Shown: piece by piece, positions 58,458 through 64,000 of the stretch | Position numbering within the stretch: position 1 is the first letter of the stretch | How the letters are laid out: every line of letters begins with the position of its first letter | DNA from: an uncultured bacterium | GTDB lineage: Bacteria; Bacillota; Clostridia; Lachnospirales; Lachnospiraceae | NCBI GenBank assembly: GCA_947381965.1 | Contig: CANCXX010000018.1 | Coordinates: forward strand, 1-64,000 | Reading direction: 5' to 3' | DNA: 64,000 nt | The notes under the pieces: generated by a model | The model's database searches: none | What the model saw: only the letters and a program-made list of their open reading frames with translations | Told to the model about the DNA's origin: nothing | Position numbers and translations under genes: made by a program

Positions 58458-60377
58458 ATGGGAGAAACAAACAAAAAAACAGAAGCAGAGGTTTTTATTT
58501 CAGAGGCAGACCAGTATTTGTTTGCCCAAGGGACACATTATGACATTTATAAGAAGTTAGGGGCTCATCTTACAACACAGGATGGAAAAAAGGGAATGTT
58601 TTTTGGCGTATGGGCGCCAAATGCGGCAAGTGTTCATGTGATAGGCACTTTTAATGGATGGAATGAAATGGCGAATCCAATGGAAAAGCTTGGCCCTGGT
58701 GGAATTTATTCTGCATTTATTGAAGGAGTGGGAATACATGAGTTATATAAGTTTTTAATAACGACTCCCACAGGAGAAAAGCTTTATAAGGCGGATCCGT
58801 TTGCAAACAGCACAGAGCTTCGTCCGGGGACGGCCTCCCGTACCACTGATATTTCAGGGTTTAAATGGACAGATGATGGCTGGATGAAAGAACGATCAGG
58901 AAAGGATTATAATAAAGAACCTCTGGCAATATATGAATGCCATATTGGATCATGGATGTGCCATCCAAGACCGGAGGAACAAAGGTTTTATAATTACCGG
59001 GAATTTGCTGACAGAATTGTGGAATATTTGAAGGAGATGAAATACACTCATATTGAGCTTATGGGTATTGCGGAATATCCTTTTGACGGTTCCTGGGGAT
59101 ATCAGGTGACAGGATATTACGCACCTACTTCCCGTTATGGGGAACCGGAAGATTTTATGTATCTTATCAATAAGCTTCATAAAAATAAAATAGGAGTGAT
59201 ACTTGACTGGGTTCCCGCCCACTTTGCAACAGACGCCCACGGACTTGGACGTTTTGACGGACAATGTATTTTTGAAGATCCTGATCCCAGGAAAGGTGAA
59301 CACCCGGATTGGGGGACTAAGATTTTTAATTATGGAAAGACAGAGGTTAAAAATTTCCTTATAGCAAATGTATTATTTTGGATTAAGGAGTATCATATTG
59401 ATGGAATCCGGGTAGATGCAGTAGCTTCCATGCTGTATTTAGATTATGGAAAACAGGATGGACAGTGGGTTCCCAATAAATATGGCGGAAACAAAAATCT
59501 GGAAGCAATTGAATTTTTTAAGCACCTGAATTCTGTTGTGCTTGGTACTTATCCGGGATTTCTGACAATTGCGGAAGAATCCACGGCATGGCCTCATGTA
59601 ACCGGAAAGGTGGAAGAAGAGGGACTTGGATTTTCTTTTAAGTGGAATATGGGATGGATGCACGATTTTTGCGAGTATATGAAACTGGACCCTTATTTCA
59701 GAAAAGACAATCACTATGCAATGACTTTTGCAATGTCCTATAACGACAGCGAAAATTATATTCTTCCGCTCTCCCATGATGAAGTGGTGCATTTAAAATG
59801 TTCCATGGTAAATAAAATGCCTGGTTATACAGTTGATAAGTATGCAAATTTACGCTGTGGCTATACTTATATGTTTGGACATGCAGGGAAAAAGCTTCTC
59901 TTTATGGGGCAGGATTTTGGTCAGGAAAGAGAATGGAGCGAGGAGAGAGAACTTGACTGGTATTTACTTGGTGAAGATTTAAACAAAGGACTGCACGAAT
60001 ATGTAAAGGAGCTTTTAAAGATTTATAGAAAATATCCTTGTATGTATGAATTTGATAATTGTTGGGATGGGTTTGAGTGGATGAATTGCGATGACAAGGA
60101 CAGAAGCACTTTCAGTTTTGTCAGAAAAGCTTCAAACGGCAAAAACAGTCTTTTGTTTATTATTAATATGACGCCTATTGACTGGGAAGATTATGAACTG
60201 GGTGTTCCGGTGAAGAAAAAATATAAATTGCTGCTAAATAGCGCTGAAGAAAAATTTGGCGGAAGCGGCGCTGTTATTCCCAAGGAGCTGACGGCTGTAA
60301 AGGGTGAATGCGATTATAAAGATTATTACATCAGTTTTCATCTTCCTGCCTATGCTGCGGCGATATTTGTTTTTTAG
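58458..60377 (+). CDS. glgB: 1,4-alpha-glucan branching enzyme
   Basis: 639 residues. It adds alpha-1,6 branches to glycogen. An N-terminal CBM48 domain (FGVWAPNAASVHVIGTFNGW) is followed by the GH13 barrel: DWVPAHFATDAHGL, the nucleophile Asp in DGIRVDAVASMLYLDYG, acid Glu in TIAEESTAWP and LSHDEVVHLK, then a C-terminal beta domain. No other glycogen genes are adjacent. Confidence 0.97.
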   Translation: MGETNKKTEAEVFISEADQYLFAQGTHYDIYKKLGAHLTTQDGKKGMFFGVWAPNAASVHVIGTFNGWNEMANPMEKLGPGGIYSAFIEGVGIHELYKFLITTPTGEKLYKADPFANSTELRPGTASRTTDISGFKWTDDGWMKERSGKDYNKEPLAIYECHIGSWMCHPRPEEQRFYNYREFADRIVEYLKEMKYTHIELMGIAEYPFDGSWGYQVTGYYAPTSRYGEPEDFMYLINKLHKNKIGVILDWVPAHFATDAHGLGRFDGQCIFEDPDPRKGEHPDWGTKIFNYGKTEVKNFLIANVLFWIKEYHIDGIRVDAVASMLYLDYGKQDGQWVPNKYGGNKNLEAIEFFKHLNSVVLGTYPGFLTIAEESTAWPHVTGKVEEEGLGFSFKWNMGWMHDFCEYMKLDPYFRKDNHYAMTFAMSYNDSENYILPLSHDEVVHLKCSMVNKMPGYTVDKYANLRCGYTYMFGHAGKKLLFMGQDFGQEREWSEERELDWYLLGEDLNKGLHEYVKELLKIYRKYPCMYEFDNCWDGFEWMNCDDKDRSTFSFVRKASNGKNSLLFIINMTPIDWEDYELGVPVKKKYKLLLNSAEEKFGGSGAVIPKELTAVKGECDYKDYYISFHLPAYAAAIFVF

Positions 60378-60384
60378 TAAGCAT

Positions 60385-60411
60385 TAAGAAAAAGAAAAGA
60401 TATGCCGAAAT
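60385..60411 (+). promoter_or_regulatory. Candidate sigma-D (FliA-type) flagellar promoter
   Basis: TAAG (60385-60388), 15-base spacer, GCCGAAAT (60404-60411) is close to the sigma-28 consensus TAAA-N15-GCCGATAT. It is in the gap before the flagellar repeat protein and flagellin, a sensible place for it. The rest of 60378-60603 shows one hairpin and no other gene. Confidence 0.5.
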
Positions 60412-60414
60412 AAA

Positions 60415-60450
60415 GGGTGAATGTATCGTAACGTACATTCACTCTTTGTT
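60415..60450 (+). terminator. Hairpin after glgB
   Basis: GTGAATGTA (60417-60425) pairs with TACATTCAC (60434-60442), then TCTTTGTTT. It may end glgB transcripts. If the sigma-D promoter is used, it would form at the very 5' end of that transcript and might stabilise it. Confidence 0.55.
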
Positions 60451-60603
60451 TATGCGCATGGACATCCAAAGAAAATAGAAGATAATAAAAGATAAAGCTG
60501 AGGAATGTGTGATGTAGCCGGGAGAGCATTCTTTCCTGTATGATAGCAAAGAGGTTAAGGTGCCGGGAATGGAAATTAAGAATAAAAATTAGGATGGTTG
60601 TTT

Positions 60604-63600
60604 ATGAATATTTTACTGGATGGTGCACAAGCGGCACAGGCGTATACAGGCGCAGACAGGGAAATAACTTCATGCCGTACTGCCAGAGATGGAGGCGTTG
60701 CGGGAACGGACAGTTTTGTGTTGGATATTGCGGGAACTGTTATGGATAATGGTGCATATGCGCAGCATGGACGGACTGCTGAGGAGGTTATGCAGGAAGC
60801 AGGACAGGAAAATCTTACTGCCCAGCGGAATTATATGGCAGTAATGTCTAATACTATGTCGGACGAAGACTTTGCAAAATTACAGGAAGAGGGTTTTCAT
60901 CCTGGAAGTACGGATATTGAGACGGTAGTAACTATTGTTGATGAGATTAAGGCGGCGCTTGCAAAGGGCGGAACACATGTAGAAGGATACACAGATACCA
61001 TCAGTGATGAAGTTCTTAAAGATATTGTGGGAAGCGAAGCTTTTGCAAATGAGCTGAAAAAACAGTTTTCAGACAAAGATATTCCGCTTACAAAGGAAAA
61101 TATTGCCGCAGTAACAGAAGCATTTCATATATTGACACAGGCGGGTATACCTACCGATGGCAGTGTGAAATATATGGTTGAAAACAATTTAGACCCTACA
61201 CCTGAAAATTTTTATATGGCCAAGTTTTCGGCCCAGGGGGAAGGGGACCGTCAGGGGAAAGGTTATTATGCGGCAGGAGGCATAAATGGATATTATGCGA
61301 AAAAGCCTGAAGAGATCGATTTTAACAAACTTCTTCCTCAGATGGAGAAAGTGATAGAAGAAGCAGGGTATACGGTAGATGATGAAAGCCTTGGCAGGGC
61401 AAAGTGGCTGATAGAGAAGGGAATTCCTTTAACGTCAGACACGTTTTCTCTTTTAAGCGATATCAGGCAGCAGCATTTTCCTGTAACCTATGAAGAATTT
61501 TTGTCGGCGGCGTCCTGTGCAGTTGCCGATGGGGTGAGTCCTGCAAAAGCGGATTTGGGAAGAAATGAAACTTTTGCAGAGCAGGCGGCAGAGCTTGTGG
61601 AAAAAACGGCTGCTATAGAAGACCAGGCGGCGGATATTATTATGGCAAGGGATTTACCCCTTACATTAAAAAATCTGCTGGCGGCCCATGATGAAATATT
61701 ACATGGCTATATAAAGATTGAAGTGGAAGAATCCTGGGAAATTAACATACGGGGACGCAGGATATTAGAGGAAGTCAGGCTTTCCATGACAGTAGAGGCC
61801 AACTTAAAGCTTCTAAGGAGTGGGTTCCAGATAGAAACATCACCTTTGGAAAAACTGGTGGATCGGTTAAAGGAAGCGGAAAACAGCTTTGCAAAGTCTT
61901 TAATGGGTCAGATAGGCAATGAAGAAGCAAAAGGAAAAGTTTCTTTATATCGGGAAACTCTTAAAGTAATACAGGGAATACAGTCATCACCAGCAGCAAT
62001 AGCCGCAAAAATATCAGTTACGGATACTTTAAGGGATGTCTATAATTATGGCGGCAGCCAGAGTCTGGCCTATGAAAAAGCAGGTGAAAGCTATGAGGCA
62101 ATGATGACAGCTCCCCGCAGGGATATGGGTGATTCTATACAGAAGGCTTTTAGAAATGTAGATGATATTCTGCAAGATATGGATTTAGAGCTTTCCGATT
62201 CAAACAGACGCGCTGTAAGGATACTTGGATATAACAGAATAGAAATTACAGAAGAAAATATTCGTCAGGTGAAAGAAAAAGATGAACTGCTGTGCAGTGT
62301 TGTAAATGAGATGAAGCCTGGCAGGGTATTAAATATGATTCGGGAAGGGGTAAATCCTCTTACCATGTTACTGGAGGAATTAAAGGATTATTTAGGCGGA
62401 CAGCAGGACATGGCAGAAGAAATGGAGTCCTACAGCCGGTTTTTGTATAAACTGGAAAAGCAAAAGGGTATTTCGGAAGAGGAAAGAAGCGCTTATATTG
62501 GTATATACAGGCTGGTAAAACAGATAGAAAAAGCGGATGATGCCGCCATAGGCGCTTTATGGCAGACAGGAGCTGAATTTACACTTGGTAATCTTTTAAG
62601 CGCTCTTCGCAGCAGCAGGCGCGGGTCAATGGATTATTCTGTAGATGATAAATTTGGCGGCATTCAGGCTAAAGATACTGGAAAAGAAAGCATCAGCAGT
62701 CAGATTGCAAAGGGATACGAAAATGTAATTTCAGAAAACCAACAGGAATGGAGCCAGCTGCTTGATGAAGCAGGAAGCGAAGAAGCTGGAAAAGAGTTTG
62801 ACCATATGGTTTATGAACAGGTCCGCAGCGCCGTAAAATCGGAAGCGGAAGTGCTGAAACATCTTACGGACTATAATGAACCTGTTACAGCGGATAATCT
62901 TCTTATGGCAGCAAATCTTTTGAAGAATCCAAAGGAAACCTGGCAGAAATTTAAGAAACTTAAAGAACAGGAAAACAAACAGCCGGAAGAAGAAGATGTT
63001 TCTCTTAATGAAGCAGGGGATGCGGTAGTTCAGGCGCTAAACAGCCGGGAAGAGGCTGGAAAAGCATATGGAAATATGCAGGAAACTCTTCATAAAATGC
63101 TTGAAAAAATGGCATTTTCCGGGTCCTATGGAGGGTTGGACGTAAGGGCAATGAGCACCCTGTATAAGCAGATAAGGTTTATGGGGAACATGGCAAGGGA
63201 AGAAAATTACGAAATACCAACAGAGATTGGAGGCAGTCTTACATCTATTAACCTTAAGATTATACATAATGGACAAAAGGAAAGTAAAGTTGCAGTAGCT
63301 TTTGAATTGCAGGCATTCGGTAAAACAGCGGCAGAATTTAAAATGACAAGTAAAGGGCTGACAGGTTTTTGTATCTGCAGTAAAAAGGAAGGGACAAATC
63401 TTCTTAAGGAAAACGACGGACTTTTGAAAGAAAAGTTTGGCAGGGAACAGATACAGACAGCAGAACTTTATTTTATAACTGGTGACAGTCTGGATCTGGC
63501 AGAATTCTCCTTAAAGGAAACAGATAAACGTCAGCCAGGGGACGATTCAGGGCTCCTTTACCGGGCGGCAAAAGCATTTATTGGGTTTGTACAGGAAACA

Positions 63601-63642
63601 GGCATAGAGAAAGGAAATAAAACATATGAAAATCAATTATAA
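60604..63642 (+). CDS. DUF6240-like repeat protein with FliK-like C-terminus
   Basis: 1012 residues from ATG at 60604, six bases after AGGATGG. At least eight copies of a short module with pattern [IL/F]-P-[LV]-T-x-x-N-[IL] are spread through the protein (for example DIPLTKENIAAVTEAF, DLPLTLKNLLAAHDEI, NEPVTADNLLMAANLL), each starting a helical unit. The last 130 residues (EIGGSLTSINLKIIHN, KVAVAFELQAFGKTAAEFKM) follow the pattern of the FliK hook-length C-terminal domain. This suggests a long flagellar ruler or export-switch protein (inference). It overlaps the flagellin start. Confidence 0.68.
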   Translation: MNILLDGAQAAQAYTGADREITSCRTARDGGVAGTDSFVLDIAGTVMDNGAYAQHGRTAEEVMQEAGQENLTAQRNYMAVMSNTMSDEDFAKLQEEGFHPGSTDIETVVTIVDEIKAALAKGGTHVEGYTDTISDEVLKDIVGSEAFANELKKQFSDKDIPLTKENIAAVTEAFHILTQAGIPTDGSVKYMVENNLDPTPENFYMAKFSAQGEGDRQGKGYYAAGGINGYYAKKPEEIDFNKLLPQMEKVIEEAGYTVDDESLGRAKWLIEKGIPLTSDTFSLLSDIRQQHFPVTYEEFLSAASCAVADGVSPAKADLGRNETFAEQAAELVEKTAAIEDQAADIIMARDLPLTLKNLLAAHDEILHGYIKIEVEESWEINIRGRRILEEVRLSMTVEANLKLLRSGFQIETSPLEKLVDRLKEAENSFAKSLMGQIGNEEAKGKVSLYRETLKVIQGIQSSPAAIAAKISVTDTLRDVYNYGGSQSLAYEKAGESYEAMMTAPRRDMGDSIQKAFRNVDDILQDMDLELSDSNRRAVRILGYNRIEITEENIRQVKEKDELLCSVVNEMKPGRVLNMIREGVNPLTMLLEELKDYLGGQQDMAEEMESYSRFLYKLEKQKGISEEERSAYIGIYRLVKQIEKADDAAIGALWQTGAEFTLGNLLSALRSSRRGSMDYSVDDKFGGIQAKDTGKESISSQIAKGYENVISENQQEWSQLLDEAGSEEAGKEFDHMVYEQVRSAVKSEAEVLKHLTDYNEPVTADNLLMAANLLKNPKETWQKFKKLKEQENKQPEEEDVSLNEAGDAVVQALNSREEAGKAYGNMQETLHKMLEKMAFSGSYGGLDVRAMSTLYKQIRFMGNMAREENYEIPTEIGGSLTSINLKIIHNGQKESKVAVAFELQAFGKTAAEFKMTSKGLTGFCICSKKEGTNLLKENDGLLKEKFGREQIQTAELYFITGDSLDLAEFSLKETDKRQPGDDSGLLYRAAKAFIGFVQETGIEKGNKTYENQL

Positions 63643-64000
63643 CATTTCGGCAGCAATTGCCCTCAACTCATTAAACAGAAATGACAACCGTTTACAGAAT
63701 TCCATGACAAGGTTATCCACTGGCTTTAAAATTAATTATTCAAAGGATAATCCTTCCGGTCTTGCCATGGCAAAGAGAATGAATGCTCAGATGGAAGGAA
63801 TCAGTCAGGCAACCATGAATGCAGGAGACGGCGTGTCTATTATTGAGATTGCCGACGGAGCTATGTCAGAAATTCATGATATGCTGCAGAGAATTAACGA
63901 ACTGGCAGTAAAAGCAAGTACAGGTGTTTTAAAGAATGACGACAGGGATATGATTGACAATGAAGTGCAGCAGCTTAAAAAAGAAATAACCCGAATTGCT
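63626..64000 (+). CDS. Flagellin (partial, runs off the window)
   Basis: 125 codons are visible. The N-terminus INYNISAAIALNSLNRNDNR and then MTRLSTGFKINYSKDNPSGLAMAKRM is the conserved D0/D1 region of flagellin, followed by IIEIADGAMSEIHDMLQRINELAVKASTG. It forms the flagellar filament and is exported by the flagellar type III system. ATG at 63626 lies inside the end of the upstream gene, 17 bases before its stop, with AAGGA ten bases upstream, so it is translationally linked to it. Confidence 0.93.
   Translation, partial: MKINYNISAAIALNSLNRNDNRLQNSMTRLSTGFKINYSKDNPSGLAMAKRMNAQMEGISQATMNAGDGVSIIEIADGAMSEIHDMLQRINELAVKASTGVLKNDDRDMIDNEVQQLKKEITRIA

Overview
This window comes from a low-GC Gram-positive chromosome and holds the replication origin. 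The order rpmH-rnpA-yidD-yidC-jag-mnmE-mnmG-rsmG on the minus strand and dnaA-dnaN-yaaA-recF-gyrB-gyrA on the plus strand is the classical Firmicutes oriC arrangement. Several uncharacterised families (DUF3881, DUF4446, DUF4358, a DUF6240-like protein) and a flagellin gene at the right edge point to a motile member of the Lachnospiraceae (Clostridia). No species can be named from the sequence alone.

Layout. 0.1-5.7 kb (minus): DUF3881 protein, serS, an HD-GYP protein, DUF4446, parB and parA. Two perfect parS palindromes lie just upstream of parA. 6.0-7.6 kb (minus): a DegS/DegU-like cytoplasmic two-component pair sits between parA and rsmG. 7.6-14.6 kb (minus): RNA-modification, membrane-insertion and ribosomal genes. 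14.6-16.7 kb: bipartite oriC with DnaA boxes on both sides of dnaA. 16.7-23.7 kb (plus): dnaN, the S4 protein, recF, gyrB and gyrA, ending in a strong terminator. 23.9-29.2 kb (plus): a CPA2-type cation/proton antiporter, a flotillin, and a sugar kinase plus L-ribulose-5-phosphate 4-epimerase. 29.3-32.7 kb (plus): two tandem Lsa-type ABC-F genes behind an attenuator-like leader.

32.7-39.6 kb is a minus-strand block against the direction of its neighbours. It holds an SPL-family radical SAM protein directly downstream of an endonuclease Q-UvrD helicase fusion (a possible DNA-repair operon), a 215-bp non-coding palindromic element with 10-bp target duplications, and a DUF4173/XRE/DUF2975 membrane-regulator operon with a visible tandem operator. 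39.8-42.9 kb: a duplicated DUF1538 membrane protein with a tandem PII-like protein, convergent with exonuclease III. 43-46.4 kb: a DUF4358 lipoprotein, divergent from an MBOAT O-acyltransferase/SGNH-like pair. 46.4-53.4 kb: murG, a TSCPD-domain protein, membrane proteins of partly unknown role, an MFS exporter, an RlmI-type methyltransferase and a duplicated metal/arsenic-type permease. 53.5-60.4 kb: tRNA-Lys(CUU), TatD, rsmA, a large TPR protein with a degenerate AAA-like domain, and glgB. 60.4-64 kb: a sigma-D-like promoter, a repeat-containing DUF6240/FliK-like protein and the start of a flagellin gene.

Most genes run away from oriC, as expected for leading-strand bias. Several genes appear to use TTG starts behind strong Shine-Dalgarno sequences (DUF3881, yidC, the radical SAM protein, DUF1538, the TPR protein). 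No CRISPR array, prophage or intact transposase gene was seen. The items most worth following up are the palindromic mobile element, the EndoQ-UvrD/SPL pair, the pseudo-AAA TPR protein, the FliK-like repeat protein beside flagellin, the ABC-F leader and the DUF1538/PII pair.
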